From: Longimicrobiaceae bacterium
Lineage (GTDB): Bacteria > Gemmatimonadota > Gemmatimonadetes > Longimicrobiales > Longimicrobiaceae
Reading direction: 5' to 3'
Length of the DNA: 37,296 nt
Assembly: GCA_030146875.1 (NCBI GenBank)
Contig: JASLAX010000043.1
Location: 1-37,296 of the forward strand
A program made the translations under genes and the position numbers. The notes under the pieces are model-generated. The model was not told where the DNA came from. It did not search any database and saw nothing but the letters and a program-made list of their open reading frames with translations. Below are positions 16,509-24,575 of the stretch, piece after piece; position 1 is the first letter of the stretch, and each line of letters begins with the position of its first letter.

Positions 16509-17429
16509 ATGTGGGAGTTCCGTGAGCGGGACCAGGGGGGCGACTTCGCCGAGGACGCGGTGATCTTCGCCGTGGGCGCCGCGGGAGGCTTCGCCCTCGG
16601 GATGCTGCTCTCCGGACGCGCGCGTCCGCAGGTGGCGGAGTGGGGCAGGGGGATCGGCGACCGCGCCCGCGGTCTCGGGGACCGGGCCAGGGGCATCGGC
16701 GACCGCGCCCGCACGGCGGCCACCACGGCGCGCGGCATCGCGTCCCGGCTCAAGCCCGCCCGCCTGCGGCGTGAGCCCACGGAGCGCTCGGCGCTCACGC
16801 AGCTCGAGGACGCGGTTCTCGATGCCTTCCTGGCCGACGGCGTGCTGTCGGAGCGGGGGATCGACGTGGGCGCCATCTCGCAGGGCATCGTGGAGCTCTC
16901 CGGCTCGGTGTGGACCGAGGAGGAGGCCGACCTCGCCGTCTCGATGGCGCGCTCGGTCGCGGGCGTTGACACGGTGGTGAACCGCCTGGACGTGGAGGAG
17001 AGCCCGTCCATGCGCGGGGCGGTGGACGGTGGCGGGGCGTGGGAGGGGCGGAAGGTCGGGATGGGGCGCCGGCGCCAGGGCGTGGAGACCGACCCGGCGC
17101 GGAACGACGACTCACAGCATTCCCTGGAGCGTGCCATGGCGCGGGCGGACCGGAAGCAGTACGTGGACGAGGGGTGGGCCGCGCGGCCGCGGCAGGGCGC
17201 CCGCGGCGAGGGCGAGGACGCCATCAACCGCACCAACTACGACGAGGACGAGCTCGACAACCAGAGCCCCTACGGCAAGCACGCCGTGCCCGTTCCCGAG
17301 CAGCCCCAGGCGATGAACTCCGACTCGCGCGTGGGCGAGGGCACCGAGCCCGGCACCGAGCTCCGGCTCGAGGCCGCCGACCTGCCCGTGAAGCCGCACG
17401 GCAAGCCGAAGCGCCACGACCAGGAGTGA
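16509..17429 (+). CDS. BON-domain protein with N-terminal membrane helix
   Basis: 306 residues. A G-rich ribosome binding site (CAGGGGGG) lies 7 nt before the ATG. Residues 15-36 form a Gly-rich hydrophobic helix like those of YtxH proteins. Then come three perfect-register heptads of the type GIGDRAR (48-68), followed by a BON domain at about 95-160 (ELSGSVWTEEEADLA, GVDTVVNRL). The C-terminal 140 residues are hydrophilic and probably disordered. BON domains bind phospholipid or help envelope and osmotic stress responses. A role at the membrane under stress is likely, but not shown here. A strong terminator follows. Confidence 0.78.
   Translation: MWEFRERDQGGDFAEDAVIFAVGAAGGFALGMLLSGRARPQVAEWGRGIGDRARGLGDRARGIGDRARTAATTARGIASRLKPARLRREPTERSALTQLEDAVLDAFLADGVLSERGIDVGAISQGIVELSGSVWTEEEADLAVSMARSVAGVDTVVNRLDVEESPSMRGAVDGGGAWEGRKVGMGRRRQGVETDPARNDDSQHSLERAMARADRKQYVDEGWAARPRQGARGEGEDAINRTNYDEDELDNQSPYGKHAVPVPEQPQAMNSDSRVGEGTEPGTELRLEAADLPVKPHGKPKRHDQE
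16650..16712 (+). repeat. three in-frame 21-bp tandem repeats
   Basis: Units 16650-16670, 16671-16691 and 16692-16712 encode GIGDRAR, GLGDRAR and GIGDRAR within the BON protein. Units 1 and 3 are nearly identical at the DNA level; the middle unit differs mainly at third codon positions. Confidence 0.8.
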
Positions 17430-17444
17430 CCGGGCTTCCGGAAA

Positions 17445-17479
17445 GAGCGGGGCGGCGCCGTGTGGGCGCCGCCCCGCTC
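17445..17479 (+). terminator. 15-bp perfect hairpin terminator
   Basis: GAGCGGGGCGGCGCC pairs perfectly with GGCGCCGCCCCGCTC around GTGTG and is followed by GTCTTT. It lies 15 nt after the BON gene stop. Confidence 0.85.
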
Positions 17480-17575
17480 GTCTTTCCCGCCGCGGTTGAG
17501 GCACGCGCCGCGGCGGGCTACATTGCAGCCGCGCGGACGCCCCGCGCCCACCACCCACCCACAGGGGAGCCGCCC

Positions 17576-18019
17576 ATGCCGGACCCGTCGCTCAAGGAGC
17601 GGATCCGCGACGACCTGAACGCCGCCCGCCGGGAGCGCGACAAGCTGCGCACCACCGTGCTGACCACGCTGCTCTCCGACGTCCGCAACAAGGAGATCGA
17701 GCTGGGCCGCGAGGTGGGCGACGAGGACGTGCAGGCCGTGGTGGGCACCGCCATCAAGCGGCGCCGCGAGGCCGCGGAGCAGATGCGCGGCGGCGGCCGC
17801 GAGGACCTGGCCGGCAAGGAGGACGCCGAGGCGGTCATTCTCGTTGACTACCTTCCCCCCCAGCTCGGCGAGGACGAGGTGCGCGGCTGGGTGCGCGAGG
17901 CCGTGGCCGGCGGCGCCAGGGACGTGGGTGGGGTGATGAAGGCGGTGATGCCGCGGGCCAAGGGGCGCTTCGACGGCAAGGAGCTGAACCGCATCGTCCG
18001 GGAGGAGCTGGCGGGCTAG
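17576..18019 (+). CDS. YqeY/GatB-like protein
   Basis: 147 residues from ATG 17576, with CAGGGGAG 7 nt upstream. The frame is open further up, but that part overlaps the previous gene and terminator. The all-helical YqeY family pattern is clear: MKA/LKERIRDDLNAA at the start, LSDVRNKEIELGRE in the middle, VDYLPPQL, and a C-terminal MPRAKGRFDGKELNRIV. The fold equals the tRNA-binding tail of GatB. Stand-alone members are widespread and may act on tRNA or tRNA-linked amidotransfer; the exact role is unknown. Confidence 0.88.
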   Translation: MPDPSLKERIRDDLNAARRERDKLRTTVLTTLLSDVRNKEIELGREVGDEDVQAVVGTAIKRRREAAEQMRGGGREDLAGKEDAEAVILVDYLPPQLGEDEVRGWVREAVAGGARDVGGVMKAVMPRAKGRFDGKELNRIVREELAG

Positions 18020-18064
18020 CGCAACGGTTCAGAGACGTCGTGCATCACGGGAGGGAGCCCGCGA

Positions 18065-18120
18065 GCCATTCGTCGGGACCGCCTCCGTTCGGCACGTCCT
18101 GGGAGCGTCGAGAAGGCTGA
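18065..18120 (+). repeat. direct repeat copy 1 (left of the DUF4157 gene)
   Basis: The first 26 nt (18065-18090) are identical to 19623-19648. The next 30 nt match the second copy at about 22 of 30 positions. It lies in the intergenic space between the YqeY-like gene and the DUF4157 gene. Confidence 0.8.
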
Positions 18121-18287
18121 GCCGTGGCGAGCCCGGACGGCCATCGGGACTCCGCCGAACGCGCCTGAGGGCTCGCCTCCGCGCGCACGCACGACGGTGC
18201 TTGCCCCCTCACGGGCGCCGATGCGATCTTCAGGACCGCGGCCGACACCGGGGCCGTGCGCCCAGAGCTACTCGCCGCTGCGATCCC

Positions 18288-19568
18288 ATGCCGCCTTTCC
18301 TCCCAGCGAGCCGCCAGGACGAAGCCCCGTCGTCGCGCCGTTCCTCGCCGTCCGCCGCGGCCCCGCGCGAGCGTCGGAGCACGGCGCCCCCCCCGGGCGC
18401 GCTCTCGCTGCGGTTGGCGCTCTCGGGGGTGCACGGTGGCATCGCCGGTACGTGTCTGCAGGGGAAGCTCACGGTGGCCGCGCCGAACGATGCCTTCGAG
18501 GCGGAGGCCGACCGCGTGTCGGGAGAGGTGACCGGAGCGGGCGAGGCGGCGCTCGGAGGGCCGGGGAAGGACCACGCGCCGCTGCCGATCCGGGGTCTGT
18601 CGGCGGCCGCCGCGGGACCGGGCGAGCTCGCGCCCGAGATGGAAGGCAGGATCGCCGGTGCGCTATCGGGCGGCGAGCCGCTCGCCCCGGGCGTGCGGCG
18701 GGATCTGGAGCCGCGGTTCGGGCGCAGCTTCGACGGGGTGCGCGTGCACACGGGAGAGGAGGCGGCACGCACCGCCCTTTCGCTGGGCGCACGGGCGTTC
18801 ACGGTGGGGAGCGACATCGCGTTCGGACGGGGGGAGTACGACCCCGCGAGCACCCGCGGGCGTTCGCTCCTCGCGCACGAGCTGACCCACGTGGTCCAGC
18901 AGGGAGGCGCCCGGGAGACGAGGGACGCCCCGCCCAGGCCTGGCCGGGGAGCCGGCGGGCGGGCCACGGGAGGCCGGATCGTCCAGCGGGACCTCGTCGA
19001 CGCTCTGTGGGCCGCCGCCGAGCGCGAGCTGTACCTGGACCCTCTCGACCTCCCCCGCCGCATCCTGATGGGGGCGGACCCTCTGAGGTCCGCGTTCAAC
19101 CAGATGCTCTACGCGAGCGTGGCGACGGCGACGAGGATCGGCGTTCCGTTCGAGTGGTGGAGCAAGGTGTGGGAGTTCGCAGAGGATGACTCGGAAGGCT
19201 GGCTCCTCCTCATCGGGCTGCTGCGCTGGCCGGCCTTCTACCGCGGCGGAGCGATCCTGGCGACGCAGCCGGCGGCCGCGGCGATGACGCTCGACGACTA
19301 CGTCTTCGTGCGCGACACCCTCAGCCTGACCACGTACGTCCACGAGATGGTGCACGTGGCCCAGTACTCCATCCTGGGCATCACAAGGTTCCTCGCCAGC
19401 TATTTCGGAGCGAGCGCATGGACCGTCATCTCGGGATGGATCACCGGCGAGGAGGTGAACCCGATGAAGAGCAGTCCGCACGAAACGCAGGCCTACGACG
19501 TCGCTGCGCGTTTCCGGGACTGGCACATCGCGAAGTACGGGAGCGATTCCGACGGCATCGTCGCCTGA
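18288..19568 (+). CDS. eCIS-core DUF4157 protein with a second zincin motif
   Basis: 426 residues from ATG 18288; a TTG at 18201 would add 29 basic residues and is less likely. A disordered Ser/Arg/Pro-rich start is followed by the DUF4157 (eCIS core) pattern: AFEAEADRV (69-77), then RFGRSFDGVRVHTG (143-156) and HELTHVVQQ (197-205). After a Gly/Arg-rich linker (about 215-232) comes an unrelated-looking helical domain with a second metal motif, VHEMVHVAQ (351-359), and a candidate third ligand in ETQAY (E399). DUF4157 proteins are associated with extracellular contractile injection systems, often as cargo. Here the C-terminal domain may be a peptidase payload. No eCIS sheath, tube or baseplate genes are in view. 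Matching repeats flank the gene, so it may be a mobile cassette. Confidence 0.8.
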   Translation: MPPFLPASRQDEAPSSRRSSPSAAAPRERRSTAPPPGALSLRLALSGVHGGIAGTCLQGKLTVAAPNDAFEAEADRVSGEVTGAGEAALGGPGKDHAPLPIRGLSAAAAGPGELAPEMEGRIAGALSGGEPLAPGVRRDLEPRFGRSFDGVRVHTGEEAARTALSLGARAFTVGSDIAFGRGEYDPASTRGRSLLAHELTHVVQQGGARETRDAPPRPGRGAGGRATGGRIVQRDLVDALWAAAERELYLDPLDLPRRILMGADPLRSAFNQMLYASVATATRIGVPFEWWSKVWEFAEDDSEGWLLLIGLLRWPAFYRGGAILATQPAAAAMTLDDYVFVRDTLSLTTYVHEMVHVAQYSILGITRFLASYFGASAWTVISGWITGEEVNPMKSSPHETQAYDVAARFRDWHIAKYGSDSDGIVA

Positions 19569-19622
19569 CGGGACTCCACCGTACGTCTCCGGATACGGCC
19601 CACGTCGCGTTTGCGGGCTCCG

Positions 19623-19678
19623 GCCATTCGTCGGGACCGCCTCCGTTCCGCAGGCCCTCCGGGGGTCGAGTAGACTGA
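19623..19678 (+). repeat. direct repeat copy 2 (right of the DUF4157 gene)
   Basis: Positions 19623-19648 are identical to 18065-18090; similarity continues to 19678. The two copies are 1558 bp apart in the same orientation and enclose one gene. Confidence 0.8.
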
Positions 19679-19709
19679 TAGAGCTCCGGAGCCATCACGC
19701 AGGAGAGGC

Positions 19710-19746
19710 GAAGGGCCGCGGCGCCGGATCGGCGCCGCGGCCCTTC
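19710..19746. terminator. 16-bp bidirectional hairpin terminator
   Basis: GAAGGGCCGCGGCGCC pairs perfectly with GGCGCCGCGGCCCTTC around GGATC and is followed on the plus strand by GTCCTTTTCG. It lies between the convergent DUF4157 gene and the minus-strand gene at 19767-20084, so it can serve both. Confidence 0.85.
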
Positions 19747-19766
19747 GTCCTTTTCGTCGACGCGGA

Positions 19767-20084
19767 TCAGCCCATCAGGTCGGCGATGGCGTCCAGCACG
19801 GGCTCGCGGCCGGCGTGGGTGCGCTCGTACCTCTCCACCCGGCGCAGCGTCTCCGGGTCCAGGTCCGCGTCGCGCAGCCAGTCCACCAGCGTGTCGCGGT
19901 CCATCCCGTCGTAGCCCAGCACCGGCTCCTCGTCGTCGTCCTCCTCCCACTCGTCGCGGCCGCCTCCCCCCAGGGCGCCGGCGGGAAGGGCGGGGCGGAG
20001 CCAGGTCCCCGTGGCGCCGTCGCGGAAGGCGAGCACGACGGTGGCCGCCGCGGCGGCGGTGAGGAGCGTCTTCAGGAAGTTCAT
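19767..20084 (-). CDS. small acidic protein with N-terminal hydrophobic helix
   Basis: 105 residues. Residues 1-20 (MNFLK, then an Ala/Val-rich core) form a signal peptide or membrane anchor. A highly acidic patch (EWEEDDDEEP) precedes a helical domain that resembles a small three-helix unit (DRDTLVDWLRDADLD, then RVERYERTHAGRE). I do not recognise a family. Probably envelope-attached. The terminator at 19710-19746 follows. Confidence 0.6.
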   Translation of the reverse strand: MNFLKTLLTAAAAATVVLAFRDGATGTWLRPALPAGALGGGGRDEWEEDDDEEPVLGYDGMDRDTLVDWLRDADLDPETLRRVERYERTHAGREPVLDAIADLMG

Positions 20085-20118
20085 GGGCGTGTCCCGGCGT
20101 TGGGTGGGATCCGTGAGT

Positions 20119-20143
20119 ACCCCTCCCGCTCAGCAGGAGGGGT
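20119..20143 (-). terminator. short hairpin terminator
   Basis: ACCCCTCC pairs with GGAGGGGT around a 9-nt loop, 34 nt beyond the stop of the minus-strand gene at 20177-20449. Confidence 0.45.
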
Positions 20144-20176
20144 GCCACGGCCGCCGGGATGGTGCGGGAGGGCCTC

Positions 20177-20449
20177 TTACGCGGCGCGCTCGGCCACGTA
20201 CGCCCTGCCGTTCGCCGTGACCTGCAGGCGGGGGCCGTGGGGCGGGTCCAGCTCGCCCACCAGCATCGCCAGGCCGTCGGCGTCCAGGCGCTCCGCGATG
20301 CGGATGGCTTCCTCGTACGGGAGCCCGAGCTCGGTCCCCAGGTCGCCCGCGGGCACGAAGCGGTCCTCGCTCCCGCCGGACACCGCGCACACGCGCCGGA
20401 GGAACTCCAGCCGCTTCGCCGCTTCGACCCGTTCCTGGATGTCGATCAT
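20177..20449 (-). CDS. small winged-helix-like protein
   Basis: 90 residues from the ATG at 20449. GAGGAGAG 5-6 nt upstream supports this start over the longer open frame. The sequence looks like one compact winged helix: helix ERVEAAKRLEFLRRV, a GGSEDRFVPAGDLGTELGLPYEEAIRIAERL recognition-type unit (about 25-55), and a strand pair ending in LQVTANGRAYV. It could be a small DNA-binding regulator. No partner gene or operator is evident. Confidence 0.6.
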   Translation of the reverse strand: MIDIQERVEAAKRLEFLRRVCAVSGGSEDRFVPAGDLGTELGLPYEEAIRIAERLDADGLAMLVGELDPPHGPRLQVTANGRAYVAERAA

Positions 20450-20815
20450 GGTGCTCTCCTCTTCCTGGGCGAACCGCGTTGGGCCCGCGTGCAAGTGAAA
20501 GAGCCTGCGTGGTTTACAATAGCAAGCACCGTTCCGCTCCGCCGGGCGTGGAGCGCGCCGGCCCGGACCGCCGCCTCCATGGTGAACGCGCGGCCGGCAC
20601 CTTTTCGTACGATGCGCGGCGGACGCGACCCGGCAGCGGGATCGTGCGGCCCGCGCGACGGACGCACGCGGGGGGGCGGGGAAGACGCCGAAGCTGTGGG
20701 TGACACCCGGAACATAAGGAGTCCCGTTTCCCGACACAAGACGCACGTCTGACGCGCGCCGCCCGGCGGACGCGGGGGTCCGCCGGGCGGCAGGTAAGGG
20801 TCGGGACCGCGAGGA
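20450..20815. other. intergenic region with no gene
   Basis: Between two minus-strand genes. It holds the ribosome binding site of the winged-helix gene, a locally AT-rich stretch near 20500-20525 (TTTACAATAG on the plus strand) that may contain its promoter, and the hairpin at 20758-20791. The open frames here overlap on both strands and look like GC-driven shadows. Confidence 0.6.
20758..20791 (-). terminator. 13-bp perfect hairpin terminator of the LytTR gene
   Basis: GCCGCCCGGCGGA pairs perfectly with TCCGCCGGGCGGC around an 8-nt loop, 24 nt past the stop of the response regulator on the minus strand. Confidence 0.75.
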
Positions 20816-21583
<768 letters not shown>

Positions 21584-22269
21584 GGGGACGGGCTGGGTCC
21601 GGGGTGGGGCGATGCGCGCCGGGCGACGGCCGGCGCCGGAACGGGATGCTCCCGCGCGCGCGGAAGGCGAAGGCCGGCGCGGCGGCGCGTTCGGAAGGGC
21701 GCCACAGGGTCGCCGCACGGGGCGTGCCGGTGGGCCCCGGCGGGCGTGGGCCCGCGGCCGGCGCCGAGGAGGAGGGGAGGGGCCGGGCGTGGGACGGGGG
21801 AACGGGGCGGTGCCGCAGGGACGGTGCGGGTGTGGCCGGCGGGACGGGGTGCCTGCGTTGGGCGAGCTTCGGCGGGGTGCCCTCCTCGGCGCCGCAGATA
21901 GCTAACGGAGCCGGCACCCCGTCTCAACACCCGCGGAACGAGGCGCGCCGTGGCGGGAACGAACCGCGGGTCCGCCGGAACGGAAGCGCCGCCCACCGCG
22001 CCGGACACCGGAACGGATGTCGTCGTCCCCGGGGGGCGGCACGCGGCGAACCGTACCGGTGCACTCCGTTCCGGTATGCGCACACTTTTGTTTCCCTCCA
22101 ACGGCGTTCCGGAGGGCCTCGGTTGCGCCGATCGCGTTGCCGCGCCTCGTTTTCCACCGCGGGTAAACATCTGGCACCGCTCGTGCCTGGCCTCTCCGCG
22201 CCATCGGGCGCGCCGACGGCCCCGCCCGCGCGCCCCGCCTTCCGCAGCCCCGTACCGAAGACCCCCGCG
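21584..22269. other. long divergent intergenic region with no gene
   Basis: It separates the LytTR gene (minus) from the lipase gene (plus). The first 300 nt are extremely GC-rich without a credible gene. The middle holds three copies of a 10-bp motif (21975-22074). Around 22075-22100 an AT-rich pocket (CACACTTTTGTTT) may hold the lipase promoter, but no good -35/-10 pair was seen. Open frames across the region lack start signals and family-like sequence. Confidence 0.6.
21975..22074. promoter_or_regulatory. three copies of CCGGAACGGA, possible operators
   Basis: CCGGAACGGA occurs at 21975-21984 and 22008-22017 (33 bp apart, about three helical turns) and inverted as TCCGTTCCGG at 22065-22074. 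They lie between the divergent LytTR and lipase genes. A role as regulator binding sites is inferred from placement only. Confidence 0.35.
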
Positions 22270-22968
22270 ATGCCCCGGATCCTGAAGCACCTCCGCGCCC
22301 CCCTCCTGCTCGCCCTCGTCGCCCTGACCGGCTGCGACGCCGCCGACCGCCTGTCGGGCCTGGGAGCCCGCCGCAACGTCGTTCCGGCGAAGAACCCCAT
22401 CATCTTCGTCCACGGGTGGAACGGCTCCTCCACGAGCTGGAACGGGATGATCACCAAGTTCAAGGCGGACGGCTGGACGGCCGCCGAGCTGCACACCTTC
22501 TCGTACACGTCGTCGCAGTCCAACGCCACCATCGCCTCCAAGCTCTCGGCCAAGGTGGACTCGGTGCTGCTGGCGACCGGGGCCACGCGGGTGGACGTCG
22601 TCACCCACTCCATGGGCGGCCTGTCGTCGCGCTACTACTCCAAGAACCTGGGCGGCACCGGCAAGATCGACGCGTGGGTCTCGCTGGGCGGCCCCAACCA
22701 CGGCACGCAGTGGGCGTACGGCTGCTTCCAGACGTCGTGCATCGAGATGCGTCCGGGCTCCGCGTTCCTGAAGAGCCTGAACGCCACCGACGAGACGCCC
22801 GGCGCGGTCCGCTACGGCACCTGGTGGTCGCCCTGCGACGAGGTGATCAACCCCGACAGCAGCGTGCCCCTGATCGGCGCGCAGAACACGCAGACGGCAT
22901 GCATCCCGCACTCGGGCTTCTTCAACGACGCCACCGTCTACACGCAGGTGCGCGACTTCGTGAAGTAG
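22270..22968 (+). CDS. LipA-like triacylglycerol lipase lipoprotein
   Basis: 232 residues from ATG 22270. A basic N-terminus and hydrophobic core end in the lipobox LTGC (C22), so the mature protein is lipid-anchored. The alpha/beta hydrolase core resembles Bacillus LipA (family I.4): FVHGWNG oxyanion loop (47-53), nucleophile S114 in THSMGG, VSLGGPNHG after it, an acid candidate D190 or D196, and H214 in IPHSG. Likely substrates are short to medium acyl esters outside the cell or in the periplasm. Four Cys (C152, C157, C189, C211) could form disulfides. An upstream open frame is not part of the gene, as it would bury the lipobox. Confidence 0.87.
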   Translation: MPRILKHLRAPLLLALVALTGCDAADRLSGLGARRNVVPAKNPIIFVHGWNGSSTSWNGMITKFKADGWTAAELHTFSYTSSQSNATIASKLSAKVDSVLLATGATRVDVVTHSMGGLSSRYYSKNLGGTGKIDAWVSLGGPNHGTQWAYGCFQTSCIEMRPGSAFLKSLNATDETPGAVRYGTWWSPCDEVINPDSSVPLIGAQNTQTACIPHSGFFNDATVYTQVRDFVK

Positions 22969-23005
22969 CCGGCGGGCCGAAGCATCGGCCAAACCGCAGG
23001 GACAG

Positions 23006-23039
23006 CGGCGCCCGTCTCCCCCGGGGGAGGCGGGCGCCG
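23006..23039. terminator. 15-bp bidirectional hairpin terminator
   Basis: CGGCGCCCGTCTCCC pairs with GGGAGGCGGGCGCCG (one G-U) around CCGG, followed by TCGTCCTTTCG. It sits between the convergent lipase and the minus-strand gene at 23076. Confidence 0.8.
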
Positions 23040-23075
23040 TCGTCCTTTCGCCATCGCAAGATCCCGGAAGGCGGT

Positions 23076-23846
23076 TCAGGGCCCCCGCAGCCGCGGGTCG
23101 TCCAGCCGCGGAAGGACCTTCAGGTCGCTCAGGGTGAGGTCCAGGAAGGGGTACAGGTCTTCCTCCACGATGCGGATCTGGGCCGGGCAGCGGATGCCGC
23201 CCGCCTCCAGCGTGCCCGAGAGCCAGAGGTCCTGCCCCACCGACACGCCGCCGCCGGCGGCGCTCCGGATCCGAGTACGGATATGGGGCAGCCGCCCGTC
23301 GGGCGCGAAGTGCAGGTCCACCACGGGCCGGCCGGGCCGGTCGGCGCGGAAGCCGGGCTGCCCCCGCGAGTCGGGATGCAGGGGCGAGAGAATGACCGCG
23401 CTGTCGCGGAGCGAGACCAGGCGCATCACGTCGTAGAGGTAGAAAGCGTCGCTCTCGTTCGCCAGCCGGGCGTCGGGGAGGATGGTGGATTCTCCGTCCG
23501 TCACGCTCCACAGGTGCCGCCCGGCCAGGACCAGCGTGCGGGTGGTCGAGGGTCCACGGTCCACCCGATAGGTGGCCACCACCGCCGTGTCCGGCGGCCG
23601 GACGGCCCACGTGCCGATCAGGGGGATCTGCAGGTTGCCCCGGTGCGCGACGGCCCGCCCGCTCCACGTGAGCGCCCGCGCCCGCTCCAGTGCCTCCGCG
23701 CCGCCGGCCGCCTGGATCGCGCGCTCCAGCATGGCCTCCGGCGTCTCCCGCTGCTGCGCGTCCGCGGGAGCGACCCAGGCGAGGGCGAGGAGGAGCGCGA
23801 GGAGAGCGGGGCGCGTCTTCGTCAGGACCGAGAGGTGTCGGCGCAT
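23076..23846 (-). CDS. secreted LolA-like protein of unknown function
   Basis: 256 residues from the ATG at 23846. A Sec signal (Arg/Lys N-terminus, LLALLLALAW core, ADAQ cleavage near 31) is followed by a helix with AGGAEALERARALTWSG. The rest is a beta-rich domain (VVDLHFAPDGRLPHIRTR; DLTLSDLKVLP). The AGGxxAL...TWxG opening is common in periplasmic LolA-fold proteins of these bacteria. It follows the oxygenase gene by 32 nt and is probably cotranscribed with it. Role unknown. Confidence 0.65.
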   Translation of the reverse strand: MRRHLSVLTKTRPALLALLLALAWVAPADAQQRETPEAMLERAIQAAGGAEALERARALTWSGRAVAHRGNLQIPLIGTWAVRPPDTAVVATYRVDRGPSTTRTLVLAGRHLWSVTDGESTILPDARLANESDAFYLYDVMRLVSLRDSAVILSPLHPDSRGQPGFRADRPGRPVVDLHFAPDGRLPHIRTRIRSAAGGGVSVGQDLWLSGTLEAGGIRCPAQIRIVEEDLYPFLDLTLSDLKVLPRLDDPRLRGP

Positions 23847-23878
23847 CGGGGTGTGCGGAAGAGGGGGGACGGTGATCG

Positions 23879-24454
23879 TCAGCGGAACCACGTGGCGACG
23901 GTGTAGCGCACGCCGTGGGTGACCGGCGTCACCTCGTGCGTGGTCTCCGCGCGGAAGGTGACGAGCGTGCCGGGCTCCGCCCTCGCCGGGACGCGCTCCG
24001 CAGGCCCCGTGTACGGGCCGTGGAAGACCAGCTCTCCTCCGCCGTAGGTGCCCGGCTCCTCGCTCTCCGCCCGGCGGGAGAGGAAGAGCACGGCGGAGAC
24101 GCGGCGGAAGCGCGAGTCGTCCCACACCATGGGCGTGTTGCCGTCCTGGTGCGGCACGAAGAAGTCGCCCGTCTCGTAGCGCAGGAACTGCGGCTCCTCG
24201 CACTCGGTGAGCGCGAAGCCGAAGTGCGCCTCCAGCTCCGGCTTGCGCTCCATCAGCCGCTGCTTCACCCACGCGCGCACCTCCGGAGAGACGGCGACCT
24301 TGGTCGTCCGGCGCGAGGCCGTGTGCACCACGCCACCCTCGGTGGAGTTGCTCAGCACGGTGGCGGGCGCGCCGGCCGCGCGGTCCAGCTCCGCGACGAG
24401 GTCGGCGAGCGGGGCGGGATCCAGGAAGCCGTGGATGTGGAGGAGGTCGATCAT
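23879..24454 (-). CDS. 2OG-Fe(II) oxygenase, prolyl 4-hydroxylase-like
   Basis: 191 residues. The double-stranded beta-helix core shows the iron triad H102-x-D104 (PHQDGN) and H173 (TTHEV), plus R183 in HGVRYTVATW for the 2-oxoglutarate carboxylate. FRRVSAVLFLS and YGGGELVF strands lie between them. This is the P4H/PiuC type of dioxygenase, which hydroxylates proline in proteins or small substrates using O2 and 2-oxoglutarate. The substrate is unknown. No signal peptide is seen, so it is cytosolic. Confidence 0.87.
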   Translation of the reverse strand: MIDLLHIHGFLDPAPLADLVAELDRAAGAPATVLSNSTEGGVVHTASRRTTKVAVSPEVRAWVKQRLMERKPELEAHFGFALTECEEPQFLRYETGDFFVPHQDGNTPMVWDDSRFRRVSAVLFLSRRAESEEPGTYGGGELVFHGPYTGPAERVPARAEPGTLVTFRAETTHEVTPVTHGVRYTVATWFR

Positions 24455-24575
24455 GCCGGTCGGGGTGTCGAGGGAAAGGCGAGGAGGGCGTCACCTGGAC
24501 AGCCTCGATCGATGCGGACGCCGTCCGCGGACATCCGGGGCGGGCTCGCGGGCGGAGCGGCGGCCGGCGCCGCCG

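Noticed and set aside
16650..16712. CRISPR-like array
   Set aside because: The 21-bp repeats are contiguous, in frame and coding (heptads in the BON protein); no spacers and no cas genes. No CRISPR array, tRNA or rRNA was seen anywhere in the window.
18288..19568. A full extracellular contractile injection system locus
   Set aside because: Only a DUF4157 protein is present; no sheath, tube, baseplate, spike or AAA+ ATPase of eCIS type was found nearby.
21975..22074. Reading the CCGGAACGGA motifs as proven LytTR boxes
   Set aside because: TCCGTTCCGG only partly fits the known LytTR direct-repeat consensus, and the usual 12-13 bp spacing of paired sites is absent; kept only as possible operators.
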